A DNA stretch of 47,306 nucleotides, from positions 1-47,306 of the forward strand of contig NZ_OMWA01000016.1 in assembly GCF_900314615.1 (NCBI RefSeq), read 5' to 3'. The stretch is from an uncultured Methanobrevibacter sp. (GTDB taxonomy: Archaea > Methanobacteriota > Methanobacteria > Methanobacteriales > Methanobacteriaceae). Of the stretch, positions 16,094 to 22,993 are shown in pieces. Numbering within the stretch: position 1 is the stretch's first letter; each line of letters opens with the position of its first letter. A program made the position numbers and the translations under genes. A model generated the notes under the pieces. That model was not told the origin of the DNA. It saw only the letters and a list, made by a program, of their open reading frames with translations, and did no database searches.

Positions 16094-16939
16094 ATGGCAA
16101 TCGAGAAAGATACTACTTTTAAATATATTGGAAAAAATTTCATTAAAGTACTATTCGATCTTGTCAATATGCCTGAAACAGTTGACCCGTATCAGTTGAG
16201 GGAAGAAACTGAGGAGATGATATCTCTAAAAATCTCTCAGCTTAAACCGGACTTTGTAGGCAGATCAGGCAATGTTATAGTTATGTTCGAATTTGAAAGC
16301 TCATATGTCGGAAAGCCATCTAAAAAAAGATTTCATGCATATGTTGCATTGTATGACTATGAACATAATGATGATGATTTGGACATAATATTTTGCGTTA
16401 TAACCACAAAAGAGAAATCTAAAATCGCAGAATACAAAATTGGAGATATAGATAATTTCAAAATAACTATTTTCAACATTGCAGAGCTTGGATATGAGGA
16501 AATTATAAATAACTCTTTGGACAAAATTGAAAAACAAGAAGTCTTTTCAGCTGAAGAACTGGTTAAATTAGCTTTAACTTCATTAATGCCACCAACTCGT
16601 GAAGGAATTATTAATCAGTTCTACAAACTCTCAGAAATGATGGATTATATTGTTTTTGAAGATGAAGAGGCAAGGATATCATTTGTGGGCATTTTGCTGT
16701 TGTTAAGCAATATCTATTTTGATATTACTGATAGGATTAGAAAAAAAATACAGGGTGTTTTCATGGGAAAAATAGATTGTATTGTTGAATTATGTGATGA
16801 AAAATTTGAAGAAGGTTTGATGGAAGCTGCTAGAAACCTTTTAATTAGTGGTCTTTCTGCGGAATTTGTTTCTGAGAATACTAAGTTGCCTTTAAGTAGA
16901 ATTGAGGAACTTGAAAGAAAGATTAAATCTTCTAAATAA
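16094..16939 (+). CDS. Rpn-family PD-(D/E)XK nuclease-like protein (putative toxin)
   Basis: 281 residues from ATG 16094. The N-terminal about 160 residues (TTFKYIGKNFIKVLFDLV, LKPDFVGRSG, VIVMFEFES, RFHAYVALYDYEH) fit the PD-(D/E)XK nuclease fold of the Rpn/transposase-like family. Likely catalytic acids are Asp 53, Glu 66 and Glu 68; the usual Lys or Gln after the last acid is Glu here. A helical middle (EELVKLALTSLMPPTREGII) leads to a C-terminal 58-residue unit starting MGKIDCIVELCDEKFEEGLM. Rpn proteins are DNA nucleases linked to recombination and phage defence. The last 58 codons have their own start (16763) and are copied twice downstream. Confidence 0.75.
   Translation: MAIEKDTTFKYIGKNFIKVLFDLVNMPETVDPYQLREETEEMISLKISQLKPDFVGRSGNVIVMFEFESSYVGKPSKKRFHAYVALYDYEHNDDDLDIIFCVITTKEKSKIAEYKIGDIDNFKITIFNIAELGYEEIINNSLDKIEKQEVFSAEELVKLALTSLMPPTREGIINQFYKLSEMMDYIVFEDEEARISFVGILLLLSNIYFDITDRIRKKIQGVFMGKIDCIVELCDEKFEEGLMEAARNLLISGLSAEFVSENTKLPLSRIEELERKIKSSK
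16763..16939 (+). CDS. Internally initiated C-terminal product of the Rpn-like gene (putative intragenic antitoxin)
   Basis: In-frame ATG 16763-16765, residue 224 of the parent protein, preceded by AGGGTG at 16752-16757 with 5 bases spacing, as good a ribosome site as any in the window. Product: 58 residues, MGKIDCIVELCDEKFEEGLM... ending in KIKSSK. Supporting evidence is that a separate ORF of exactly 58 codons with the same sequence pattern starts 17 bases after the parent stop. In E. coli Rpn proteins, an internally initiated C-terminal product is known to block the full-length nuclease. Expression here is inferred from sequence only. Confidence 0.6.
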   Translation: MGKIDCIVELCDEKFEEGLMEAARNLLISGLSAEFVSENTKLPLSRIEELERKIKSSK

Positions 16940-16955
16940 TTTTGGAAGGATTTTC

Positions 16956-17132
16956 ATGACTAAAGTGGATTGTATTGTTGAATTATGTGATGAAAAAGTT
17001 GAAGAGGGCTTTATGGAGGGCGCTAAGAAACTTTTAGTTAAAGGTTTTCCAGTAGATATTGTTTCTAATATTATGGAGTTGCCTATTGATAAAGTTGAAG
17101 AGTTAAAACGAGAAGTTGAATCTTCTAAATAA
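16956..17132 (+). CDS. Free-standing copy of the Rpn C-terminal 58-residue unit
   Basis: 58 codons from ATG 16956 (MTKVDCIVELCDEKVEEGFM, then EGAKKLLVKGFPVDIV), with GGAAGGA at 16944-16950 as ribosome site. It aligns end to end without gaps to the last 58 residues of the preceding gene, and clearly arose by tandem duplication of the 3' end of that gene. If the unit is an antitoxin or oligomerisation domain, this copy would supply it in trans. The predicted fold is small and helical with no nuclease residues. Likely co-transcribed with the Rpn gene (16-base gap). Confidence 0.65.
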   Translation: MTKVDCIVELCDEKVEEGFMEGAKKLLVKGFPVDIVSNIMELPIDKVEELKREVESSK

Positions 17133-17159
17133 TTTTAATCATTATTTGGGGTTGATTTC

Positions 17160-17334
17160 ATGACTAAAGTGGATTGTATTGTAGAATTGGCTAATGAAAA
17201 AGTTGAAGGAGGTATGATGAAAGCTGCTAAAAATTTGTTAATCAATGGTTTTTCTGCGGAATTTGTTTCTGAGAATATTAATTTGCCTAAGTAAGATTGA
17301 AAAACTTGAAAAAGAAATTAAGTCTTCTAATTAA
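17160..17334 (+). pseudogene. Third copy of the Rpn C-terminal unit, frameshifted
   Basis: It starts at ATG 17160 with MTKVDCIVELANEKVEGGMM and NLLINGFSAEFVSENINLP, then runs into TAA at 17292 after 44 codons. Loss of two bases near 17289 explains this: in the shifted frame the family ending (LSKIEKLEKEIKSSN, stop at 17334) continues. The truncated 44-residue form keeps most of the helical unit and might still be made, since GGTTGATTTC precedes the ATG. It is otherwise a decaying copy. Confidence 0.65.
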
Positions 17335-17349
17335 TTAAAAAAAGAAAGT

Positions 17350-17375
17350 TTAAGAAATCAAAATTGATTTCTTAA
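17350..17375. terminator. Perfect 12-bp hairpin between convergent genes (bidirectional terminator)
   Basis: TTAAGAAATCAA (17350-17361) and TTGATTTCTTAA (17364-17375) form a perfect dyad with an AA loop. It overlaps the stop codon of the minus-strand hydrolase. On the minus strand it is followed by CTTTCTTTTTTTAA, so it most plausibly ends that transcript and may also end the Rpn array. Confidence 0.6.
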
Positions 17376-19210
17376 TTTAAACATTTGTTTACCCAATTGA
17401 TGAAATTGGTGGTACTGTCACCGGTTCTTTCAGCCTGGGTATGTCCCTGGCCCCAGACAGTTGAAAATTCAACATTGTCTGATCCTACTTTACCTAAAAC
17501 ACCTAAATACAGATTTACATCAACACATTGGGATGTGTCTCCCTGTTCAATACCTGTATTTATTCTCCAGTATTTGGCTACATCGGAACTGCCTGAACCA
17601 TTGTAATAATCGCATAGGTAATACATCGGATTGTACATGTCAACACGGCTTTGCATTGTACTGTTCACTGCATCTGTTTTTTCCAAATCGCTTTGGTATT
17701 CATCAGCATAATTGGATGAATAATCGTCGAATTTGGAGTATTTGTCACTGTTGTTTTTAAGAAGATCACTAGCTATTTTATCAAAGTGAGCTGAACCGTT
17801 TGCATCAAGTCCGAATAGTCCGTTTTCAGCCTGTGAACGATTTAAATCATCAAAGGCTGGTACTGATTTTGAAGGATTTTTGCAGTGTTTTACAAATGCT
17901 TCAAGACTGGTTATCTTGGCAGTATTTGTTTTTTCATCATATTCAATCCATGTGTCATTGCCGTTAAGTGAGGCAATGTAATCTTTTGCAGTATTGTATG
18001 TTGTATTGTCTGAGCTGCCTGATGAACCCATTTCACCGCCGGCATTGCCTGATGGTGCACTTCTGGAGTCACTTGGCGCATCACCTGATGGCATATCTCC
18101 TGATGGAGCTTCACCTGATGGCATACTTCCTGAGTCGCTTGGTGCATCTCCTGAAGGCATTCCGCCCATTCCTCCTGCACTTGGAGTGTAAGGGAAGGTG
18201 GTGTCATTTAAGAAGTTGTTAAGTGACTCTTCAGTAACGCTTAACATGTAGTCATAATATGATCCTGATGCATAAACTCCTGAATCACTTTCTTCCAGTT
18301 TTAATGTATTTCCATTAGGGTCTTTAAGGCCTAAATTATTGATGTATGTTGCATATTCTTTTGCCAAGTCACTGCTGAACTCACCAGTGAATGTAGAGCT
18401 GTTTCTTACATATTGACCCATATTCCATTCATAGGCAGCATCTGCAGTGTCAAGGTTTGTAATCGGACACCAGCACATTGCTCCTGCAATTGCATTGGAT
18501 AGAGAATTTCCGTTTTTATCCACCATTGCTGCCTGAATGTCTTCAAGATATGGGTTGTAGAGCTTGCTGTTTCCGCTTGCACCCATTATTGCAGACTGTG
18601 CTCCTCCACCACTGTGACCGAATGTAAATATTTTTTCTGAATCTCCCGGAAGGACATCGCCGTTGAATCTGTAGTAGGTTACTGCTGATTTCAAATCGGT
18701 TACTCCGTCTGGCGCTTCAGCATTGTCTCTTCCTCTGCAGCCTGCATTCAAATAAATGAAACCTGCATCGGTGTAGTCTTTAACTTCTCCTGATTTGTAG
18801 CTGGTTGGTGCTGTGCATGATGAGTATCCCGGTGTATTTACTGGCATTACTATTGGTGCGGATGTTGCTGTGTAGTTTCCAACCTTTTGCCCGTCTTTTA
18901 TTTTGCATGAGTATGTTCCGTTTGAGTTTTCGCTTGCTTCAAAGTACTTTCCGGGAACGTATATTCCGCATGACTGATATTTTGTATCTTCAGTATTCAT
19001 ACAGTATATGAGTCCTATCTGATAGTAAATGTCATTTTCTTCATCGTAACTCCAGTTGTCCATGTTTATTGATATCTTCTGGCTTAATGCAGAGGCATTA
19101 TATGAAGGTCCCTCACCTGCCGGTGCGGTTTTTCCAAATAATGTGAATGCTCCTGCAATGGCTATTATCAATACAATGGCAACTATGAGTATTTTGTATA
19201 TGTTTTTCAT
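17372..19210 (-). CDS. Secreted/anchored subtype A tannase-like alpha/beta hydrolase
   Basis: 612 residues with a GGTGA ribosome site. The N-terminus (MKNIYKILIVAIVLIIAIAG) is a signal peptide or membrane anchor, so the enzyme faces outward. FTFGHSGGGAQSA carries the nucleophile Ser of the GxSxG elbow, and WGQGHTQAERTGD near the C-terminus fits the catalytic His. The overall plan matches bacterial subtype A tannases and related esterases that cleave gallate or similar esters. Between the two halves lies a low-complexity Gly/Ser/Pro/Met/Asp linker (repeats of MPSGDAPSD) at about 345-405. The natural substrate is unknown; plant phenolic esters in a gut or rumen are a guess from habitat. Confidence 0.75.
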   Translation of the reverse strand: MKNIYKILIVAIVLIIAIAGAFTLFGKTAPAGEGPSYNASALSQKISINMDNWSYDEENDIYYQIGLIYCMNTEDTKYQSCGIYVPGKYFEASENSNGTYSCKIKDGQKVGNYTATSAPIVMPVNTPGYSSCTAPTSYKSGEVKDYTDAGFIYLNAGCRGRDNAEAPDGVTDLKSAVTYYRFNGDVLPGDSEKIFTFGHSGGGAQSAIMGASGNSKLYNPYLEDIQAAMVDKNGNSLSNAIAGAMCWCPITNLDTADAAYEWNMGQYVRNSSTFTGEFSSDLAKEYATYINNLGLKDPNGNTLKLEESDSGVYASGSYYDYMLSVTEESLNNFLNDTTFPYTPSAGGMGGMPSGDAPSDSGSMPSGEAPSGDMPSGDAPSDSRSAPSGNAGGEMGSSGSSDNTTYNTAKDYIASLNGNDTWIEYDEKTNTAKITSLEAFVKHCKNPSKSVPAFDDLNRSQAENGLFGLDANGSAHFDKIASDLLKNNSDKYSKFDDYSSNYADEYQSDLEKTDAVNSTMQSRVDMYNPMYYLCDYYNGSGSSDVAKYWRINTGIEQGDTSQCVDVNLYLGVLGKVGSDNVEFSTVWGQGHTQAERTGDSTTNFINWVNKCLN

Positions 19211-19312
19211 ATTTTCACCGTTCTATAATATGTAGTATATCGTAATGGAATTTAACTTTTTGTAAAATTACATATACTAAATTAATTAAATGTATTATGT
19301 AGGTGAATTTAA

Positions 19313-20095
19313 GTGGAATTAGTTGCAAAGTCTATATTGGAATTTATTATTGTAATAGCTATTTTTTCTGTTCTGGTCTTTATAGGCATGAAGGTATCTG
19401 ATAAGATTCAAAACAGTTCCAGCAGGTTTCTTAATCCTGAGGAGTTCCTTCCTCTTGAGGAAGTTCAAACCTTAAAACAGGTATTGTATCTCATACTGAT
19501 GGCTTTATGTTTCATTAACCTGTTTTATTCAATATCTCTCTTTGATAACTCATGGATATATTTTGTAGTATTTGATCTTTTGCTTTCACTGTTTATCGCT
19601 GTTACTATTGAAAAAACATCCAGGATAAATAAAATAATTCTGCTGCTGTTAGTGCCTTACGGATCTCTATCGTTTTTACTTTTCGATGGTATTTCTTTGA
19701 CTTACGTAGCAGATTTAGTTCATTTTCTGATATTTGCCTATTTCATTAAGTATTACTATGACAGATTCCAGGAATATACATTTTCAAACGGTCTTGGGGT
19801 TACAGTTGTACTGACTTTTGCAATAATTTTCTTCAGTTTTTTCATTACTCAATTTGCTGAGAACAAAAGTGCACTGGATTCACTGGTAATGGTTTCCAAT
19901 GCTTTTACAAGTAATGGTTATGCAGTTCTCGGTAATTCCATTTTCGGAAAACTGAACAGTATACTTCTCGTCTGGGGAGGATATATTATATCAGGTGCCG
20001 GTTCAGCAACTCTTACCGCAGCAATTTTAATTAGAAAATTCAACAGGCGGCTGGATGAATTGGAAAATCTTCTCGAAGATGGGAGTGATGAATAA
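19313..20095 (+). CDS. Integral membrane protein with channel-like pore motif, paralogue 1
   Basis: 260 residues from GTG 19313, with AGGTGA at 19301-19306. About six membrane segments. The C-terminal third (SLVMVSNAFTSNGYAVLGNS, then a helix rich in Gly/Ala: GGYIISGAGSATLTAAIL) has the order pore helix, filter-like loop, inner helix with hinge glycines, as in two-helix pores of K+ channels. The loop TSNGYAVLG is not a canonical TVGYG filter. RCK domains are absent; the tail is a short acidic helix. Its stop overlaps the start of a paralogue by one base, so the two are probably subunits of one complex. Calling it an ion channel is inference. Confidence 0.5.
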   Translation: MELVAKSILEFIIVIAIFSVLVFIGMKVSDKIQNSSSRFLNPEEFLPLEEVQTLKQVLYLILMALCFINLFYSISLFDNSWIYFVVFDLLLSLFIAVTIEKTSRINKIILLLLVPYGSLSFLLFDGISLTYVADLVHFLIFAYFIKYYYDRFQEYTFSNGLGVTVVLTFAIIFFSFFITQFAENKSALDSLVMVSNAFTSNGYAVLGNSIFGKLNSILLVWGGYIISGAGSATLTAAILIRKFNRRLDELENLLEDGSDE

Positions 20096-20913
20096 TGGTG
20101 ATGAGTGAGTCAATGATAATTTTAGGTTTAGTTGTGAGTTTATTGGCCTGCAGTTTAATTTTTGCGGGCATGTTTTTCGCTGTAAGATTCATTTTTCCTA
20201 GACTTAAAAACAATTCCAAAATTAAATCTTCAAAATTTTTAAAAATTGAGGAATATCTGCCTATGGAGGAAGCACAAACAATAAAACAGGTTTATTATCT
20301 GATAATGATTATAATTTTTGTATTCATCATGTTATACTCCATATTCGGATGGCAAAGCGGCCGACATATTATTATTGCAATTGATGTAGTATTTTCAGTA
20401 TATCTTGCATATGAAATGAATAAAAAAAGTGTTCAAAGAAAATTTCTGTTTTTCTTTTTGATTCCGTTCAGTTCAATTTTTACATTAATCGGAGGAGATC
20501 CTTTCGGGTCCATGATTTTCTATGTCCTGGATCTGCTTCACTGTCTGTCATATGTCTATATGATAAAAGTCTATTATCAGAAGTTCCGGGATTATACTCA
20601 GACAAACGGTTTGGGAATAACAATAATGCTTTTGTATCTGATAGTACTGTTCAGCTTTTTGTTTACAATCGTTGTGGAAGATGTTTCACCGTTGGATTCA
20701 ATTGTGATGGTTTCCAATGCTTTTACAAGTAACGGTTATGCGGTTTTAGGTTCATCAGGTATTGGTAAAATTAATGCTATACTTCTGGTGTGGGCAGGTT
20801 TCATTTTATCTGGTGTCGGTTCGGCTACACTGGCGGTGGCAATCGTTAGAAGAAGTCTTTTCAAGAGATTTGACCATATCGAAGATTTGATTAAAAAGAA
20901 TAAGAAAAATTAA
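20095..20913 (+). CDS. Integral membrane protein with channel-like pore motif, paralogue 2
   Basis: 272 residues; the ATG at 20095 shares a base with the preceding TAA, and an in-frame ATG at 20101 is an alternative. It shares the layout and key segments of its neighbour: FLKIEEYLPMEEAQTIKQVY near the N-terminus and DSIVMVSNAFTSNGYAVLGS followed by FILSGVGSATLAVAIV at the C-terminus. The nine-residue loop TSNGYAVLG is identical in the two while most of the rest has diverged, so the loop is under strong constraint. Its stop overlaps by four bases the stop of the convergent flavodoxin gene. Confidence 0.5.
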   Translation: MVMSESMIILGLVVSLLACSLIFAGMFFAVRFIFPRLKNNSKIKSSKFLKIEEYLPMEEAQTIKQVYYLIMIIIFVFIMLYSIFGWQSGRHIIIAIDVVFSVYLAYEMNKKSVQRKFLFFFLIPFSSIFTLIGGDPFGSMIFYVLDLLHCLSYVYMIKVYYQKFRDYTQTNGLGITIMLLYLIVLFSFLFTIVVEDVSPLDSIVMVSNAFTSNGYAVLGSSGIGKINAILLVWAGFILSGVGSATLAVAIVRRSLFKRFDHIEDLIKKNKKN

Positions 20914-21317
20914 TTAATTATTCTTTTTGCAAATTCTTTCACGTTTTCTAAATCCTCATCATTAGGACGTCCTCTGTGGACAAGCTTGAATGCTCCTCTG
21001 CAGTGGAATTCATCCTCACTCATTTTAAGTCCTTTTGCTTCAACTTCCTTTTTGACCTGTTTGTATGTGGACTCGATGAGAGCTGCTGATGAGAAGTTTA
21101 CAACTTCACCAACGTTAACATTGATGTTTTGTATGAATTCTTTAATTTTTTTGTCAATTCCTGCAGCATAAACTGCGCTTCCTAAAAACAGAATGTCAAC
21201 GTCTTCGGTTAAAGGCTCATTCACGGTTTTTGCTTCAACATTTACAACACTGGAAATCGCTTCTGCAAGTTTTTTAGTATTTCCTGTTTTTGTGTAGTAT
21301 CTAATTGCAATTTTCAT
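20910..21317 (-). CDS. Flavodoxin-domain protein
   Basis: 135 residues, with AGGTGA upstream on the minus strand. YYTKTGNTKKLAEAIS is the FMN phosphate-binding loop of flavodoxins, and ILFLGSAVYAAGIDKKI and NFSSAALIESTYKQ supply the two loops around the flavin ring. A C-terminal FHCRGAF segment is typical of short single-domain flavodoxins used by methanogens and clostridia. It would carry electrons in the cytoplasm; the partner is unknown. It is convergent with, and slightly overlaps, the membrane paralogue gene. Confidence 0.85.
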   Translation of the reverse strand: MKIAIRYYTKTGNTKKLAEAISSVVNVEAKTVNEPLTEDVDILFLGSAVYAAGIDKKIKEFIQNINVNVGEVVNFSSAALIESTYKQVKKEVEAKGLKMSEDEFHCRGAFKLVHRGRPNDEDLENVKEFAKRIIN

Positions 21318-21363
21318 TTTTTCACCTTAATATTTTAATTACTCCTTAAACAATATAAATATA

Positions 21364-22731
21364 ATGCAAAATAATTCTAATATTGATTCAATTTTAGGAA
21401 ATCCCCGAAAGGCCATAAACAAACTGGCCTTTCCGACAATAGCTTCGATGCTTTTGATGTTTTTAAATAATCTGATAGATAGTTTTTGGGTTTCAGGAAT
21501 CAATGCTGATGCTCTTGCCGCACTGGGTTTTATAACACCACTTTATCTGGTAATCATAGGTCTGGGCAGTGGTGTGGGAGCAGGTGCCAATTCACTGATA
21601 TCAAGATATGTCGGTGCGAAACGTATTGGTGATGCAAACAACGCAGTTATCCATTCAATAATTTTAACAGTTATGGTGTCTGTTGGTGTTTTAATTGTGG
21701 GTATCTTTCTTTTGGAGGATATTGTTGTTCTTTTGGGAGCATCTGATGTCAGGTCATATTGCCTAAGCTACGGCAGCATTATCTTTTTGTTGAATATTGT
21801 ATTTCTTGCACCCAATGTTACCGCAAGCGTATTTCGGGGGGAAGGCGATGTGAGCCGTGCAACCAAGCCTCTGATGCTGACAGCTGTTTTAAACATGGTT
21901 TTGGATCCTGTACTGATTTACGGCTTTGATTTGGGTATTTTCGGTGCAGGTCTTGCAACTGTTATTGCGTCATTAATCGGATGGATTTGGATGCTTTACT
22001 GGATTTATATCAAAAAAGACACTTTCTTCAAGTTCAGTTTATCATATTACATCCGCAATCTTGGAATATATAAGGAAATACTGGTTGTTTCACTTCCTGC
22101 AGCATCAGAAGAGATTATATTCTCACTTGTTGTTATTATCTTGAATTATCTGATAATTTTAACTGCAGGGGTAGGTGAGGTTGCGGCTTTTACAATAGCA
22201 TGGAGATTCATATCAATAGCATTTATCCCATGTATGGCAATAGGTCTTGCAACCATAACTGTTTCCGGAGTTGCATACGGAGCCCGTAACTGGCCGAATT
22301 TCAATGAAACCATCAAGTATTCGACTCTTTTAAGTCTTGCTATCACATTTCTTATCTGCGGAATATTTTTTGTTTTTGCTTATCCTTTATGTGAAATATT
22401 TAATTTCCAGGCGGGAAACCCTGCACTTGTTCACCGCTCAGCTGAAATACTTCAGATGCTTGTATTCTATAACTTTCTAATACCTTTCGGAGCAACTGCA
22501 GCCTATACCTATCAGGGTGTCGGTTCAGGATTCAAGTCTTTAACTCTGACAGTCATGAGGGAACTTGTCCTGAGTATGGCATTTGCGTATATTTTGGGCA
22601 TTACGTTAAATATGGGCATTTTTGGAGTATATCTTGGAGCAATCATCGGAATGAATATAGGTTCCTTCATAGGATTTTGCGTAATCTGGATTTTCAATTT
22701 GAAATTCAGAAATGTATGCTTAAATTCTTAA
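21364..22731 (+). CDS. MATE-family multidrug/metabolite exporter
   Basis: 455 residues and twelve membrane segments. The halves begin with typical MATE blocks: NKLAFPTIASMLLMFLNNLI with DSFWVSGI, GLGSGVGAGANSLISRYVGA, and in the second half VSLPAASEEIIFSLVVIILN and IAFIPCMAIGLATITVSGVA. MATE proteins export cations or metabolites by H+ or Na+ antiport. I see no Shine-Dalgarno sequence before ATG 21364 and an AT-rich upstream stretch, so the transcript may be leaderless. It runs divergently from the flavodoxin. Methanogen NRPS clusters sometimes include a MATE exporter, but this one is 16 kb away. Confidence 0.9.
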   Translation: MQNNSNIDSILGNPRKAINKLAFPTIASMLLMFLNNLIDSFWVSGINADALAALGFITPLYLVIIGLGSGVGAGANSLISRYVGAKRIGDANNAVIHSIILTVMVSVGVLIVGIFLLEDIVVLLGASDVRSYCLSYGSIIFLLNIVFLAPNVTASVFRGEGDVSRATKPLMLTAVLNMVLDPVLIYGFDLGIFGAGLATVIASLIGWIWMLYWIYIKKDTFFKFSLSYYIRNLGIYKEILVVSLPAASEEIIFSLVVIILNYLIILTAGVGEVAAFTIAWRFISIAFIPCMAIGLATITVSGVAYGARNWPNFNETIKYSTLLSLAITFLICGIFFVFAYPLCEIFNFQAGNPALVHRSAEILQMLVFYNFLIPFGATAAYTYQGVGSGFKSLTLTVMRELVLSMAFAYILGITLNMGIFGVYLGAIIGMNIGSFIGFCVIWIFNLKFRNVCLNS

Positions 22732-22943
22732 AAAGTATTACTTTTTTTATTGATTTTAAGGTTTTAGTAATACTTTAATCGGGAGTATTACTTTTAAAAA
22801 GTTTATTTATATATTGATTATTACTTTTATCTAATGTAACTGATTATTATTACTTTTTTAGCGAATTTAAGCAATTTAGTAATACTTTTTTTAGAAATGT
22901 TTATATTTAGATTTATTACAAAATAATTAATTGTAGTAATATT
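22731..22943 (+). promoter_or_regulatory. Cluster of AGTAWTACT quasi-palindromes upstream of the CobN-like gene
   Basis: Copies: AGTATTACT at 22734-22742, AGTAATACT at 22766-22774, AGTATTACT at 22784-22792 and AGTAATACT at 22878-22886, plus weaker forms TTATTATTACTTTT (about 22845-22858) and AGTAATATT (22935-22943). The fullest version is the 15-bp palindrome AAAAGTATTACTTTT. The last strong copy ends 14 bases before a TATA-like TTTATATT (22900-22907) and the weak one falls near the predicted start of transcription, as expected of operators. The same motif recurs at 29795-29887 on the other side of the operon. Confidence 0.65.
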
Positions 22944-22993
22944 TTTTTATAAATTTTTGCTACTATGTTAACCTTTTATTAAGGAGTTTAAAA

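Noticed and set aside
20986..21171. A 61-codon plus-strand ORF
   Set aside because: It is the complement of the flavodoxin gene with no ribosome site.
22731..22993. A cobalamin riboswitch before the CobN-like gene
   Set aside because: I see none of the B12-box-like conserved sequence; the region is explained better by repeated short palindromes.
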